In this document: positions 8,882-19,053 of the stretch, in pieces
Numbering within the stretch: the stretch's first letter is position 1
Layout of the letters: each line of letters opens with the position of its first letter
Source: Paracoccaceae bacterium Fryx2
Lineage (GTDB): Bacteria; Pseudomonadota; Alphaproteobacteria; Rhodobacterales; Rhodobacteraceae
DNA length: 64,000 bases
NCBI GenBank assembly: GCA_032334235.1
Contig: JAVSGI010000003.1
Location: 1,364,001-1,428,000 of the forward strand
Direction of reading: 5' to 3'
The notes under the pieces: model-generated
Database searches by the model: none
What the model was told of the DNA's origin: nothing
Seen by the model: only the letters and a program-made list of their open reading frames with translations
Translations under genes and position numbers: made by a program

Positions 8882-10390
8882 TTGGCCTACAAACCCATCA
8901 ACGACCAGCAATTGAGATTATACATGTCCGACCTCCGATATCACAGTCAGCGCACGTCGGCCGCCCGCGCCGGGTTCAGTGAGCGCACGGCCCGACGGTT
9001 CGATGCCAATCCGACGCTGCCCTCGAACCGCAAGATCGTTCACGGGCGCACGGTGGCCGATCCCCTCGAAGGCTTTTGGGAGGGCGACATCCTTCCCTTG
9101 CTGGAGAGGGACAGCGCCTTGCAGGCCGTCACCCTGCTGCGCCACCTTCAGGGCCTGCATCCGCTGGCCTTCCCCGATGACCGGATCCGGCGCACCCTGG
9201 AACGGCGGGTGCGGCAGTGGCGGGCGTTGAACGGGCCCGAGCGCGACATCATCTTCCGCCAGACGCCGGAGCCGGGCCGCATGGCCCAGTCCGACTTCAC
9301 TCATGCCGAGGAGCTGGAGGTGACGATCGCGGGCCAGCTATTCCCGCATCTGCTCTACCACTTCGTCATGGTCTACAGCCGGTGGGAGCATGTCGGGGTG
9401 GTCCTGGGCGGGGAGAGCTTCACGGCCCTGGCCGAGAACCTGCAGCAGGCGCTCTGGTCGCTCGGCGGGGCACCACAGGAGCATCGCACCGACAGCCTCT
9501 CGGCCGCTTTCCGCAACCTGACGGCTGACCAGCGCCAGGATATCACCACGCGCTACAATGCCTTCGTCGGCCATTACGGCATGGAGGCCAGTCGCAACAA
9601 CCGCGGGGAAGCTCATGAGAACGGCGCGGTGGAATCCCAGAACCGGCACCTGAAGAAGGCCATCGAACAGGCGCTGATCCTGCGCGGCAGCCGCGACTTC
9701 GCCAGCATTGAGGACTACCGCCGCTTCATCGACATTCTGGTGGCACGGCGCAACCGGCAGCGGGCGGCGGCCACGCAGGTGGAACGGGCGCATCTGAAGC
9801 CCCTGCCGCGCCGGCGCACCACCGACTTTACAGAGACCGTGGTTCCGGTCACCCGCACCAGCGGCTTTCTGGTCAAGAGCATCTTCTACAGCGCCCCGTC
9901 GCAGCTGATCGGGCAGCGCTTGCGGGTCCACCTTTACGACGATCGCCTTGAGGCCTTTCTCGGCAGCACCCTGGTCGTCAGCCATACAAGGGCGCGAGGT
10001 CGCGGCGATGGCCATCGCGTGCATGTCATCAACTACCATCACGTCATCCATGCGCTGCGGCGCAAACCGCAAGCCCTGTGGAGTTCGATCTACCGCGACA
10101 GCCTGTTCCCGCGAACCGAATACGCTGAGGCCTGGAAGGTGCTGCAGCGCGATCTGCCCCGCCGCGACGCCTGCCGCCGCATGGTCGACCTGCTGTTCAT
10201 CGCCCACGACCGGGCCTGCGAGGCGGAACTGGCACATCTGCTGGCAGCAGAATTGGACGCGGGCCGGGTGCCCGATCCCGGACCTCTGGCATCCTGCCTG
10301 AACCCGCGGCAAACGGCGCTGCCGAGAGATGTTGCCGTCGCCCATCCCTCGCTCGACAGCTTCGATGCCCTTCTGGGAGCCTGCGCATGA
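8882..10390 (+). CDS. istA: IS21-family transposase IstA, type 1
   Basis: This transposase of about 502 residues has an N-terminal helix-turn-helix region, a DDE integrase core (QSDFTHAEE for the first Asp, HRTDSLSAA for the second, and NGAVESQNR for the Glu), and a C-terminal beta-rich domain. I chose the TTG at 8882, preceded by GGAGG at 8871-8875, over an in-frame TTG at 8840 with no ribosome site. It works with IstB to insert the element. Confidence 0.9.
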   Translation: MAYKPINDQQLRLYMSDLRYHSQRTSAARAGFSERTARRFDANPTLPSNRKIVHGRTVADPLEGFWEGDILPLLERDSALQAVTLLRHLQGLHPLAFPDDRIRRTLERRVRQWRALNGPERDIIFRQTPEPGRMAQSDFTHAEELEVTIAGQLFPHLLYHFVMVYSRWEHVGVVLGGESFTALAENLQQALWSLGGAPQEHRTDSLSAAFRNLTADQRQDITTRYNAFVGHYGMEASRNNRGEAHENGAVESQNRHLKKAIEQALILRGSRDFASIEDYRRFIDILVARRNRQRAAATQVERAHLKPLPRRRTTDFTETVVPVTRTSGFLVKSIFYSAPSQLIGQRLRVHLYDDRLEAFLGSTLVVSHTRARGRGDGHRVHVINYHHVIHALRRKPQALWSSIYRDSLFPRTEYAEAWKVLQRDLPRRDACRRMVDLLFIAHDRACEAELAHLLAAELDAGRVPDPGPLASCLNPRQTALPRDVAVAHPSLDSFDALLGACA

Positions 10391-11202
10391 CCTCCCGCGA
10401 GATCGACATCCACACGCTGCCAGGCATGCTGACCGCGCTGCGCCTGCCCAGCTTCCACAAGCTTTGGGCCGACATCGCCACCCGTGCCGACACCGAAGGC
10501 TGGCCCGCTGCCCGCTTTCTGGCTGTCCTCGCGGAATACGAACTGGCCGAGCGCGACATGCGCCGCATTCAGCGCCACATGAACGAGGCACAGCTACCGG
10601 CTGGCAAGACGCTGGCGACCTTCGACTTCAAGGCGCTGCCAACCCTGCCGCGCGCCCGGATCGAGGCCTTGGCGGTCGGCGACTGGCTGGAGGGTGGCGG
10701 CAACCTGATCGCCATCGGCAATTCCGGCACGGGCAAAACGCACATTCTCTGCGCGATAGGCCATGCCCTGATCGAGCGGGGACACCGCGTGTTCTATACC
10801 CGCACCAGCGATCTGGTGCAGCGACTTCAGGCCGCCCGCCGCGATCTGGTGCTCGAAGCCGCGCTCGCCAAGCTCGACAAGTTCGACCTGATCATCCTCG
10901 ACGACATCACCTACGCCCACAAGGATCAGGCCGAGACAGGCGTGCTCTTCGAGCTGATCGCCCGGCGCTACGAATGCCGCAGCATCGCCATCGCCGCCAA
11001 CCAGCCCTTCAGCGGCTGGGACCAGATCTTCCCGGACAAGGCGATGACCGTCGCCGCCATCGACCGGCTGGTTCATCACGCAGCGATCCTGGAGATGAAT
11101 GCCGAAAGCTTCCGCCAGCGCGCGGCCGCCTCCAACAAAGAGGCGCTGAGCAGACCGCCAACGACAACCATCGCCGACAACAAGGACAAAGGAGAAGGCT
11201 GA
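10387..11202 (+). CDS. istB: IS21-family helper ATPase IstB, type 1
   Basis: This 271-residue AAA+ ATPase of the DnaC/IstB group has a Walker A GNSGTGKTH and a Walker B LIILDD. It overlaps istA by the 4-nt ATGA, the usual arrangement for translational coupling in IS21 elements. It assembles on target DNA and stimulates IstA. Compared with copy 2 it has a cluster of substitutions near residues 27-38. Confidence 0.93.
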   Translation: MTSREIDIHTLPGMLTALRLPSFHKLWADIATRADTEGWPAARFLAVLAEYELAERDMRRIQRHMNEAQLPAGKTLATFDFKALPTLPRARIEALAVGDWLEGGGNLIAIGNSGTGKTHILCAIGHALIERGHRVFYTRTSDLVQRLQAARRDLVLEAALAKLDKFDLIILDDITYAHKDQAETGVLFELIARRYECRSIAIAANQPFSGWDQIFPDKAMTVAAIDRLVHHAAILEMNAESFRQRAAASNKEALSRPPTTTIADNKDKGEG

Positions 11203-11291
11203 GCGAAAAACAATTCCAGATACGCCAACCCAGCGGCCTAAAACCGGCCAACGTGGTTGACGGTCACGGACATGCTGGTTGACGCGCTACA

Positions 11292-11425
11292 CCGAACAGC
11301 GCAAAGCCACCATCCTGTTCTTGCGCGGCCGCAAGATAGGCAGGGTCGCCAACAGCCGCCCATCCGATGTGCGGAACAGAACCTGCGGCCAAGAGGGCTG
11401 CAATAAAGCCGCGGCGCGTGGTCAT
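11292..11425 (-). pseudogene. DUF1513 iron-operon protein, N-terminal part
   Basis: The minus strand from the ATG at 11425 reads MTTRRGFIAALLAAGSV, a twin-arginine-like signal sequence, then continues to the IS21 junction. It is the missing start of the DUF1513 gene at 7756-8704. The ATG lies 3 nt after the stop of the imelysin fragment, so both belonged to one operon. Confidence 0.85.
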
Positions 11426-11428
11426 GGA

Positions 11429-11795
11429 TCAATCTCCATCAAGGGAATTGAACCCCGGCACGATGTCGAGGGCAGCCCCGATCTCGACCTCTATTGCCGA
11501 GTGCATCGCCCGAACTGACTGCTGCAGCACTTCGATCCGCAGCCTTGCCTGAGGATCTCCCACGTCCTGAAAACCCGGGTCGGTGATACGCGCGGCCGCC
11601 GCAAGGACGTCTTCCAGAGCCGCGTCCGTGCGTGGCAAGGCACCATCGGCAAGGGAATGGGCGAAGGCATGCGCTGCCTCGGCCGCCAAGACGACGTTTC
11701 GCAAGGACCGACCCGATCGCCAGGCTTCGGCCAGACGCGGGCGCGGGCGCTCGAACGTGCCCATCGGACGGGCGAGCCTGCTATCCGACGTCATC
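11429..11795 (-). pseudogene. second imelysin-family protein, C-terminal part
   Basis: This encodes the last 120 or so residues of an imelysin-family protein, from TSDSRLARPMG to the C-terminus. The rest of the gene is at 14374-15001, beyond a 2578-bp IS21-family element. TCATC at 11791-11795 is repeated at 14374-14378 as the target duplication, and joining across the element keeps the frame. The protein is broken in this strain. Confidence 0.85.
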
Positions 11796-11944
11796 TGCGT
11801 GTTTCGCTTGATGGTGGGCATCGATTTCACGGGATCATGGGCAGTCATTTCGCGTGAAGCTGGGCACTGATTTCGCGGGATCGCGGGCAGGTCTGGTCGG
11901 CAAATTGAGGATAGTTGCGCCTTCAGGAATGAAGGGGTGGCTTG

Positions 11945-13483
11945 ATGCCGACAGGACGATTGAACATGCGCCGGATACGAGATGTTTTGCGATTGAAGCT
12001 TGGGCAAGGCCTGAGCGAGCGGTCCATTGCCGCTTCCCTCGGTCTGAGCAAGGGGAGCGTCGGAAGCTACACCCAACGGGCGCGTCATGCCGGGCTCACG
12101 TGGCCCTTGCCGGAGGGGATCGATGACGACAGCCTTGAACTTCTTTTGTTTCCAGCCCCGCCCACGGTGCCGGACGCGGAGCGGCTTGTGCCCGACTGGG
12201 CGGAGATTGACCGCGAGTTGCGCCGCCCTGGGGTGACGCGGATGCTGCTCTGGGAAGAATACCGTGCCGCGCACCCCGGGGGTTTTGCCTATACTTGGTT
12301 TTGCACGCATTACGAGGCTTGGAAGGGTCGGGTGCGCCCGACGATGCGCCAGACACATGTGGGCGGCGAGAAGGTGTTCGTTGACTTTGCCGGCGACACC
12401 ATCGACGTGATCGACCCCACGACCGGCGAAGCGCGGGCCATGAAGCTGTTCGTGGCGGCAATGGGGGCATCGAATCACACCTATGCCGAGGCGGTGGCAT
12501 CGGAGGGGTTGGAAGATTGGATCCTCGCGCATATCCGGATGTTCGCCTTTCTGGGCGGCGTGCCAAAGGCGGTGGTTCCGGACAATCTGAAGTCCGCCGT
12601 GATCAAGGCAGACCGGTTTGATCCGGGGCTGAACCGGACCTATGCCGAGATGGCGGCGCATTATGGCACCGCCGTTCTGCCCGCCCGGCCGCGCAAACCC
12701 CGGGACAAGGCGAAGGTGGAAGTGGCTGTCCAAGTGGCACAACGCTGGATTCTGGCGCGGCTGCGGAACCACCGGTTCTTCTCATTGGCCGAGTTGAACG
12801 TGGCGATCCGGCGGCTGCTGGACGAGTTGAACATGCGCGTGATGCGCGGCTATGGCGCCAGCCGCGCCGATCTGTTTGCCACTTTGGATCGGCCCAATCT
12901 TCAGCCCCTACCGCCCGAACCTTATGTCTTCGCCCGCTGGAAGCGCGCCCGCGTGGCACCCGACTATCACGTTGAGGTCGACAGCTCATGGTATTCCGTG
13001 CCCTTCGCGCTGATCAAACAAGAGGTCGATGTTCGCACAAGCGGCCAGACGGTCGAGATATTCCATCGTGGTCAGAGGGTTGCGAGCCACGTGCGCACCC
13101 CGGGGCGGCGCAGCCATGTCACCGTGGCCGACCATATGCCATCGGCCCATCGTCGCTTTGCCGAATGGACCCCGGCCAGAATGCTGGCGCAGGCAACCAA
13201 GACCGGCCCCGCCGTCGCCGCCTTTTGCGAGATGGTGATGGCTGACCGCCCCCATCCTGAACAGGGGTTCCGCACCTGCCTGGGTGTGCTGGCCTTGGTC
13301 AAAACCTATGGGCCGGAGCGCGTTGATGCGGCCTGCCAGCGGGGTGTGACCATCCGGGCCCGCACCGTCACCTCCATTCGTTCGATCCTCAAGACCGGCC
13401 TCGATCGCGCCTTCCTGGAAGGCTCCGAAGAGGTCGCCCCCCTCCAGCACGCCAACATTCGTGGCGGCAGCTATTACCATTGA
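11945..13483 (+). CDS. istA: IS21-family transposase IstA, type 2
   Basis: This 512-residue transposase starts at the ATG directly after a TTG in the same frame. The N-terminal helix-turn-helix (ERSIAASLGLSKGSVGSY) is followed by a DDE core with FVDFAGD, VPDNLKS and KAKVEVAV around the three acidic residues, and a C-terminal Mu-transposase-like barrel. It is only distantly related to the type 1 IstA in this window. Confidence 0.93.
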   Translation: MPTGRLNMRRIRDVLRLKLGQGLSERSIAASLGLSKGSVGSYTQRARHAGLTWPLPEGIDDDSLELLLFPAPPTVPDAERLVPDWAEIDRELRRPGVTRMLLWEEYRAAHPGGFAYTWFCTHYEAWKGRVRPTMRQTHVGGEKVFVDFAGDTIDVIDPTTGEARAMKLFVAAMGASNHTYAEAVASEGLEDWILAHIRMFAFLGGVPKAVVPDNLKSAVIKADRFDPGLNRTYAEMAAHYGTAVLPARPRKPRDKAKVEVAVQVAQRWILARLRNHRFFSLAELNVAIRRLLDELNMRVMRGYGASRADLFATLDRPNLQPLPPEPYVFARWKRARVAPDYHVEVDSSWYSVPFALIKQEVDVRTSGQTVEIFHRGQRVASHVRTPGRRSHVTVADHMPSAHRRFAEWTPARMLAQATKTGPAVAAFCEMVMADRPHPEQGFRTCLGVLALVKTYGPERVDAACQRGVTIRARTVTSIRSILKTGLDRAFLEGSEEVAPLQHANIRGGSYYH

Positions 13484-13495
13484 GAAAGGACTAAA

Positions 13496-14257
13496 ATGCT
13501 GACCCATCCCACCCACGACCGACTGTTGGCGCTCGGCCTGACCGGCATTGCATCGGCGCTCGAAGAACAACGCAGGTCAACCGCCTTCGACGCCCTCTCG
13601 TTCGAAGAGCGTCTCGGCCTGCTGGTCGACCGCGAGGCTGCAGAGCGCGACACCAAGAAACTGGCCTCCCGGCTCAAGTTTGCGGCTCTGCGCCAAGATG
13701 CCAGCGTCGAGGATCTGGACCTGCGCAGCCCACGTGGTCTTGACCGCAGTGTCATGGCGCATCTTGCCGATGGCGGCTGGATCGCCCGGCACGAGAACCT
13801 GCTGATAACCGGGCCGACCGGTTTGGGCAAAAGCTGGATCGCCTGCGCCCTTGGCCACAAGGCGTGCCGGGATGGGCGGCCCGTCCTCTATCAACGTGCG
13901 CCGCGCATGTTCGAGGCCCTTGCTCTGGCCCGTGGCGATGGCCGCCATGAACGCATCCTCAAAACCATCGCCCGCATGGATGTGCTGATCATTGACGATT
14001 GGGGCCTCGCCGTCCTCACCGCCCCGGAGCGCCGTGACCTGCTGGAAATCCTCGAAGACCGCCACGGCCGCGCTTCCACCATCGTCACAAGCCAACTCCC
14101 CGTTGACCAGTGGCACGAAGCCATCGGCGACCCAACGCTCGCAGATGCCATCCTCGACCGCCTCGTTCACAACGCACACCGCCTCACCCTCTCAGGTGAA
14201 AGCCTGCGCAGGCGCTCCGCCGTCACAAAAAAGCTTGACCAAATCGTTCAAGCCTGA
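13496..14257 (+). CDS. istB: IS21-family helper ATPase IstB, type 2
   Basis: This 253-residue AAA+ ATPase has a Walker A GPTGLGKSW and a Walker B VLIIDDWG. It starts 12 nt after istA with the ribosome site GAGAAAGGA. It is the transposition helper for the preceding IstA. Confidence 0.93.
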   Translation: MLTHPTHDRLLALGLTGIASALEEQRRSTAFDALSFEERLGLLVDREAAERDTKKLASRLKFAALRQDASVEDLDLRSPRGLDRSVMAHLADGGWIARHENLLITGPTGLGKSWIACALGHKACRDGRPVLYQRAPRMFEALALARGDGRHERILKTIARMDVLIIDDWGLAVLTAPERRDLLEILEDRHGRASTIVTSQLPVDQWHEAIGDPTLADAILDRLVHNAHRLTLSGESLRRRSAVTKKLDQIVQA

Positions 14258-14373
14258 CTCCATGAAAGCGTCGGCCAGCCTGCCCACGATCCCGTGAAAT
14301 GACTGCCCAGAATGGCGCGAAACGCGTGCCCACGATCGCGCGAAATCAGCGCCCATTCTCCGCGAAATCCGCA

Positions 14374-15001
14374 TCATCTGCAATCCGGCAAGAATCTGGG
14401 TATAAAGCACGCCTGTTGCCTCGTCACCGGACAGATAGGTCGCGTTATCGGCCGCTCCGGCAGTGATCAAGGTCCGCGCAAAGCCATCCGACCATGCGCG
14501 TTCAAGATCGGTGGCCTGACGCGAAAGATCGGCGGCAGCTGTCCGGACAAGTTCGCAGGTGTAATCCTGAAGACCATACTCTGAAAAAGCCGGGTCATAG
14601 AGCAGCATTTCCAGTGCGAACAGGCCGCGGGCCGCGATCGAGATATCTGCAAAGGCCACTGGATCACGCGCGATGGGATCCTCATTGGCTGTAAGTGCCG
14701 AGAGTGCGCGCTGCGTGAAACCGCGATCATCGGGCCAGAACGCTATCGACAGCGCTGCAGTTTCGGACGGTCCAATCCGCATGTCTGCAACTTGCGTCCA
14801 GGCATCGAACGCGGTCTGAAATGCAGGCCGTACCTGCGCCGGACGACAATCGGATCGCGCAGCGGCTTCCAGCAGCATCGCTGCGTCGGCGAACCGTGCG
14901 AAACCCGGCAGAATCTGCGCCGAGACGACCTCATTCACATCGGCCGAAACTGCCGTCGCCGCACAAAGCGTGATCATCGCGGGAAGCAGGACGCGTTTCA
15001 T
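14374..15001 (-). pseudogene. second imelysin-family protein, N-terminal part
   Basis: From the ATG at 15001 the fragment has a signal peptide ([20 protein letters not shown]) and the helical imelysin fold, including FAL-EMLLYD in the position of the GxHxxE motif of true imelysins. It reaches LAGLQMM at the IS21 junction and resumes at 11795. The start overlaps the di-heme oxidase stop by 4 nt. In Pseudomonas a similar Fur-controlled set (imelysin, di-heme protein, imelysin-like, DUF1513) is known. Here the gene is interrupted. Confidence 0.88.
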
Positions 15002-16569
15002 AAACTCTCCAGATAGGTGATGAGGGCTGCACGATCGGCGGCAGACATCGTGACCACGCGGTCGCGCGCGGCTTGCGCCTCACCGCCATGCCAAAGAATT
15101 GCCTCCAACAGACTGCGTGCCCGGCCGTCGTGCAGAAAGGTTGCATGTCCGCTGACCAGTTCGGTCAGACCGATCCCCCACAATGGTGCGGTGCGCCATT
15201 CAGTGCCGGTTGCGCGGGCCTCGGGGCGATGGTCAGCCAAACCTTCGCCCATGTCATGCAGCAGCATGTCGGTGTAGGGCCAGATCAACTGAAAACTCTG
15301 TTCAGGCTGATCTGCCAGCCGATGCGTCACAAAGCTGGGCTGATGGCATGAAGCGCAGCCGCTTGCGTGGAACACTTCGCGGCCTTGCAGAACCTCCGGG
15401 GCGTCCTCGCCGCGCCGTGCTGGCACGCCAAGATTTCGGCTGTAGAAGGTGACCAGGTCAAGGCCATGGTCGTCGACCTCGAACCCGTCCTGTCCGGCGT
15501 CAGCGCCGTGGATCGACTGTCGGCATTCCGACTGTGTTGCCGTGCAATCACCCCACAAGTCGGGAAATAGCGGCGTCGAAATGCCGATGTCACCTGCGAA
15601 CGCTGACGCTGACTGTTCGCGGATCGTGGGCATCCCCGCCTTGTGGCCGAACCGGCCAAGCATCGGCTGATTGAACTCCACCGACCAGACGATGTTGGGC
15701 CGTCCCGAGATACCGTCGCCATCGGCATCGTCCGGGTCGGCCAGCGCAAGAATATCGGCAGCGGGAACTGCCTCAAGCAAGCCAAGGCCAATCATCTGGT
15801 TTGCCACCCGCGGGCTGAGCATCGCATCAGGATGCAATGGGCCGTAGCCAAGGTCAGCAGCCGTGTAGGTCGGCCGACGTAATGTCGCAGTTTCGCCTTC
15901 GGACAGTGCTATTTCAATCTCTTCATAACCAACGTCGAGCCGGTATTCGGACGGATGCCCGGCGGTCCCGAAATCCTGCAGTTGGCTGCCATAAACTGGG
16001 TCGGGCAAGGTGGCGAGGTAGCCTTCGATGGCGGCCATCGCGGCGGCGTGTTCGTTATCCGACGGTGCCGGGATCGAGATGCGGAGGAACATCGACACCG
16101 CTGCATCCTGCGGCCCTTCGGGTGGGTGGCCTCGCCCATCCTTGATGTGGCAGCTTTGGCAGGCCCGCGCATTGTAAAGTGGCCCGAGCCCATCCGAGGC
16201 AAGCGTCGAAGACGGCGAAGACACCCAAAGCTTGCGGAAGAGGCCATTTCCTACCCGGAAATCAAGTTCACGCTCGAAACTGATATTCCCGGACGGATCG
16301 GAAAAGGCGTCCGGGGTGGTTCGGGCGCGTACTGTGGCCGCCCCCCCGGGTAGCGCTTCGAATGCCCCCGTCACCGAGAAATCCAAGGGAAGGGATGTAA
16401 CGGCCGCGATCCGGGCAGCTTCTTCGGGTGTGCGTGGGATCACGGTCAGGTGCGGATCGCCGAGGTCTTGTGCCACGGCGATCCACGGGGTTACGCCCGC
16501 AAGAGAAAGGGCCAACAGGACGACACGACTATTCGGCCTGATCCATTGGCAAGGCGTTGAGTTGGGCAT
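14998..16569 (-). CDS. di-heme oxidoreductase family protein (COG3488)
   Basis: This protein of about 523 residues carries a signal sequence and two c-type heme sites, ACQSCH in the first third and GCASCH in the last third, so it is a periplasmic di-heme cytochrome. These proteins accompany imelysins in iron-regulated operons, and a role in redox handling of iron during uptake is inferred. The start at 16569 overlaps bfr by 41 nt; no better in-frame start lies before the signal peptide. A longer reading from 16656 would add residues with no resemblance to a signal sequence. Confidence 0.88.
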   Translation of the reverse strand: MPNSTPCQWIRPNSRVVLLALSLAGVTPWIAVAQDLGDPHLTVIPRTPEEAARIAAVTSLPLDFSVTGAFEALPGGAATVRARTTPDAFSDPSGNISFERELDFRVGNGLFRKLWVSSPSSTLASDGLGPLYNARACQSCHIKDGRGHPPEGPQDAAVSMFLRISIPAPSDNEHAAAMAAIEGYLATLPDPVYGSQLQDFGTAGHPSEYRLDVGYEEIEIALSEGETATLRRPTYTAADLGYGPLHPDAMLSPRVANQMIGLGLLEAVPAADILALADPDDADGDGISGRPNIVWSVEFNQPMLGRFGHKAGMPTIREQSASAFAGDIGISTPLFPDLWGDCTATQSECRQSIHGADAGQDGFEVDDHGLDLVTFYSRNLGVPARRGEDAPEVLQGREVFHASGCASCHQPSFVTHRLADQPEQSFQLIWPYTDMLLHDMGEGLADHRPEARATGTEWRTAPLWGIGLTELVSGHATFLHDGRARSLLEAILWHGGEAQAARDRVVTMSAADRAALITYLESL

Positions 16570-17014
16570 AACGTTCGGCTCCGAGCTTGTCGTACAGGTC
16601 GATCTGCGTTTCCAGAAAGTCGATGTGACCTTCCTCGTCTGCCAGCAGGGTCTCAAACAGCTTCATGGTCACGTAGTCGCCCGCTTGGGCACAATACTCA
16701 CGCGCCTCCCCGTAAAGCGCCCGCGCCTCCTGTTCGGCCGCCAAATCACAGTCCAGCGTCTCGCGAGGGGTCTGCCCTATGCGCAGCGGGTCCAGCTTTT
16801 GCAGGTTCGGATGCCCCTCGAGGAAGATGACCCGCGCGATCAACCTGTCAGCGTGCTGCATCTCCTCGATGCTTTCTTCGCGGCTTTTCTTGGCCATGTG
16901 GCCAAGCCCCCAGTCCTCTTGCAGCCGGTAGTGCAACCAGTATTGGCTGACCGCCGTCAGTTCGGCACGGATGGCACGGTTGAGGTATTCAATGACTTTC
17001 GCGTCGCCCTTCAT
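16529..17014 (-). CDS. bfr: bacterioferritin
   Basis: This 161-residue protein is a heme-containing iron store. The ferroxidase ligands Glu18, Glu51 and His54 and the heme ligand Met52 are at the standard positions, and [10 protein letters not shown] supplies the last Glu/His pair. I chose the ATG at 17014, which gives the normal length; the longer frame from 17152 only reads through bfd. The start overlaps bfd by 26 nt. Its placement inside an uptake-type iron operon is unusual, since bacterioferritin is more often made when iron is plentiful. Confidence 0.95.
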   Translation of the reverse strand: MKGDAKVIEYLNRAIRAELTAVSQYWLHYRLQEDWGLGHMAKKSREESIEEMQHADRLIARVIFLEGHPNLQKLDPLRIGQTPRETLDCDLAAEQEARALYGEAREYCAQAGDYVTMKLFETLLADEEGHIDFLETQIDLYDKLGAERYAQLNALPMDQAE

Positions 17015-17261
17015 TGGGGTTTTCCTGTGTTGGTTCGTGGCGCTTGCGCAGGCCACGAAGGTGCATGGGGACTTCCAGGTTGGCATTCTGTCGCATGGTG
17101 GCAAGGAAAAGCGGCATGCAGGATCCGCAGTCAGCCGCTTTTCCCAGCGCATGATAGATCTTGCCCGGCGTGATGATCGTGTCGGGATCGGACGCCCGCA
17201 TCCAGTCGATGGCCGCGTGCACGTCCCGGTCGCTGATGGACTGGCAATGGCAGACGATCAT
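16989..17261 (-). CDS. bfd: bacterioferritin-associated ferredoxin
   Basis: This 90-residue protein has the Bfd-type [2Fe-2S] cysteines CHC near residue 4 and CGSC near residue 45. Bfd reduces bacterioferritin to release stored iron. The gene immediately precedes and overlaps bfr and lies 15 bp after imelysin. The C-terminal 25 residues beyond the usual domain are rich in Arg and Asn and may be a tail. Co-expression with uptake genes fits iron mobilisation. Confidence 0.93.
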   Translation of the reverse strand: MIVCHCQSISDRDVHAAIDWMRASDPDTIITPGKIYHALGKAADCGSCMPLFLATMRQNANLEVPMHLRGLRKRHEPTQENPNEGRRESH

Positions 17262-17276
17262 CGGCGCGGCCTTTCG

Positions 17277-18548
17277 TTACTGAAATACAGCTGCAGGGTT
17301 GTCGAGGCTGTCGGACCCTTCAAAGGCGACCGCATCAAGGCCAAGCGCTTTCACGATGCGCTCGATGCTGCGGGTCTGGTCGATCAGCCCGTTCACGCCA
17401 GCCATGATCAGCGCCTCGCCCTCGGCATTGCCTTGCGCCAGCATCATGTCATAGGCAAAGCCACCTTCGGCTGCGGTCTTGATCGCGCCGAGCGCCACCA
17501 TCGACGCATCAAGCCGGGCGCGCATTTCGGTATCAAGGGCCGGGTTGGTCGCGGCCAGCAGCGCGGCCAGCGATGGCCCTTCGATCACGGTGCCGTCGGT
17601 GCGGACATAACGTCCGAGATAAACGTTCTGCACGCCCTGTCCGTTGTAGTAGTGGCTGTTGTGGGTATTGTCGGAAAAGCAGTCATGCTCTTCCTCCGGG
17701 TCATTCAGCATCAGGCCAAGGCGCATCCGTTCGCCCGCTTGTTCCCCATATGACAGGCTGCCCATGCCGGTCAGCATAGCCACGAGCCCCGTGCCATCAT
17801 CTGCCATGACGGCAGCGCGCGCGCCCCCACCATCAGCCCACTCGGCAGCCATATACTTCAGATCACTGACCAGAAGTTCGGTCGCTGCCACCAGATAATC
17901 CGCACGACGGTCGCAGTTGCCGTTCGTGCAGCCATCGCCTTGCACGTAGTCGGAAGAGGGCCGGTTGCCCGCGCCTGGCCCGGTTCCGTTCAGGTCCTGC
18001 CCCCAAAGCAGAAATTCAATGGCGTGATAGCCGCGCGCGACATTGGTTTCGATCCCGTCGGCTTCATTCAGCGTGTCAGCGATCAGGGCAGGCGTGATTG
18101 CCCTCGCGTCGATGGCCTGCCCCGCGATGGTGATTGCAGGATTTGCGATCACGTTGAGTGCAGCCAGTTCGTTGGCATCAGTCGGCCCGCCATAGGCTGC
18201 ATCGACATAATCGATCAGTCCCTCGTCAAGCGGCCACGCGTTCACACTGCCCTCCCAGTCGTCCACGATCGCGTTGCCGAAGCGGTATACTTCCGTCTGC
18301 TGATAGGGCACGCGTGCGGCGAGCCAGGCCGTGCGGGCGGCTGAAAGCGTCGCCTCGGAGGGGCTGGCGACAAACGCATTCACCGCCTGTGCAAGCGCCT
18401 GCGCCGCGCTGAGGCTGTCGGCATACTTGGCCGCGGCAATGTTGGCATAGGTATCAAGGACGTCTGTCCGGCTGACATCTGCGCGGGCGGCGGTCGAGAT
18501 CGCCGTGCAAAGTATCAGCGCACATGTGGCGAGGGTGAATGATCTCAT
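17277..18548 (-). CDS. imelysin-family iron-regulated protein (IrpA/IcmP type)
   Basis: This 423-residue exported protein has a signal peptide cut after TAARA and the imelysin GxHxxE signature GYHAIEF with a following LLWG. Two cysteines lie in a loop (GDGCTNGNCDRR). Imelysins are periplasmic or outer-membrane proteins made under iron limitation; despite the old protease label, metal binding is the better supported role. It is the largest intact gene of the operon, 18 bp after the 158-residue unknown protein. Confidence 0.9.
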   Translation of the reverse strand: MRSFTLATCALILCTAISTAARADVSRTDVLDTYANIAAAKYADSLSAAQALAQAVNAFVASPSEATLSAARTAWLAARVPYQQTEVYRFGNAIVDDWEGSVNAWPLDEGLIDYVDAAYGGPTDANELAALNVIANPAITIAGQAIDARAITPALIADTLNEADGIETNVARGYHAIEFLLWGQDLNGTGPGAGNRPSSDYVQGDGCTNGNCDRRADYLVAATELLVSDLKYMAAEWADGGGARAAVMADDGTGLVAMLTGMGSLSYGEQAGERMRLGLMLNDPEEEHDCFSDNTHNSHYYNGQGVQNVYLGRYVRTDGTVIEGPSLAALLAATNPALDTEMRARLDASMVALGAIKTAAEGGFAYDMMLAQGNAEGEALIMAGVNGLIDQTRSIERIVKALGLDAVAFEGSDSLDNPAAVFQ

Positions 18549-18566
18549 TGACTGGACATCCTTATT

Positions 18567-19043
18567 TCAGTGGAGTGTGGAGTTCTGCGGGTCAAGTGGC
18601 CCATGTCGGGCCGCCTGCAGCGCCATCTGTTTCAAGGCCAAGCCAACCGTCTCGGCATGTTTCAACAGGCAAAGAGCAAGGTCCGCCCGTACAAGAAGTG
18701 TCGCGATCAGCGCCGCATCTTCCCGGTCGCCTTCCGATGCAGCCGCAATGAAGTTGGCAAAACAGGCTTCATCAGCACCGACGCAGGTGCAGGCAAGATG
18801 GTGCCGCAGCAAAGGGCGCCGACCATATCGCAGAAGCATGTCGCAGATTTCGTCGATGCACCGAACGGCTTGCTGCCCGACTTCCGCACCAAGCGATGTG
18901 TGGAAGTCGGCGCAGAGGCGATCTCTTGAACCTGATCCTTCGCACCAAAGGCGAAGATAAAGCACAGCGCCAGCCTCAACCGGGCCAAGGTCACGGATTT
19001 GCCCGACGGCAGAACCACCTCGAAAAGATGCGTGAGAGGTCAT
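18567..19043 (-). CDS. conserved protein of unknown function in the hemP-imelysin operon
   Basis: This 158-residue protein is mostly alpha-helical by composition, has no signal peptide or membrane segment, and contains seven cysteines including the closely placed CTCVG. I do not recognise a family. It sits between hemP (10 bp upstream) and imelysin (18 bp downstream), which makes a role in heme or iron handling likely but unproven. Confidence 0.65.
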   Translation of the reverse strand: MTSHASFRGGSAVGQIRDLGPVEAGAVLYLRLWCEGSGSRDRLCADFHTSLGAEVGQQAVRCIDEICDMLLRYGRRPLLRHHLACTCVGADEACFANFIAAASEGDREDAALIATLLVRADLALCLLKHAETVGLALKQMALQAARHGPLDPQNSTLH

Positions 19044-19053
19044 GGACGGGCCA

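Larger units (their letters stand above)
8705..11291 (+). mobile_element. IS21-family insertion sequence, type 1, copy 1
   Basis: The 2587-bp element begins TGTTCAGCGACAACC and ends with the inverse of TGTAGCGCGTCAACC. It is flanked by a 6-bp duplication CCGAAC. It encodes IstA and IstB with a 4-nt overlap. Near the left end a unit of about 19 bp (ACAACCAYCTTGGCCGGTG) is repeated in tandem, like the multiple transposase sites of IS21 elements. It interrupts the DUF1513 gene. A second copy of identical length lies at 41159-43745. Confidence 0.95.
11796..14373 (+). mobile_element. IS21-family insertion sequence, type 2, copy A
   Basis: The 2578-bp element starts TGCGTGTTTCGC and ends with the inverse of TGCGGATTTCGC. 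Target duplication is TCATC. Both ends hold several copies of a GGGCANTNATTTCGCG-like unit, consistent with the multiple end repeats of IS21 elements. It encodes IstA and IstB and interrupts the second imelysin gene. It differs from copy B (59912-62489) by very few bases; I noticed T at 12382 against C. Confidence 0.95.

Noticed and set aside
17041-17152. longer bacterioferritin start at 17152
   Set aside because: The extra 46 residues are the bfd gene read in another frame; the ATG at 17014 gives the normal bacterioferritin N-terminus.
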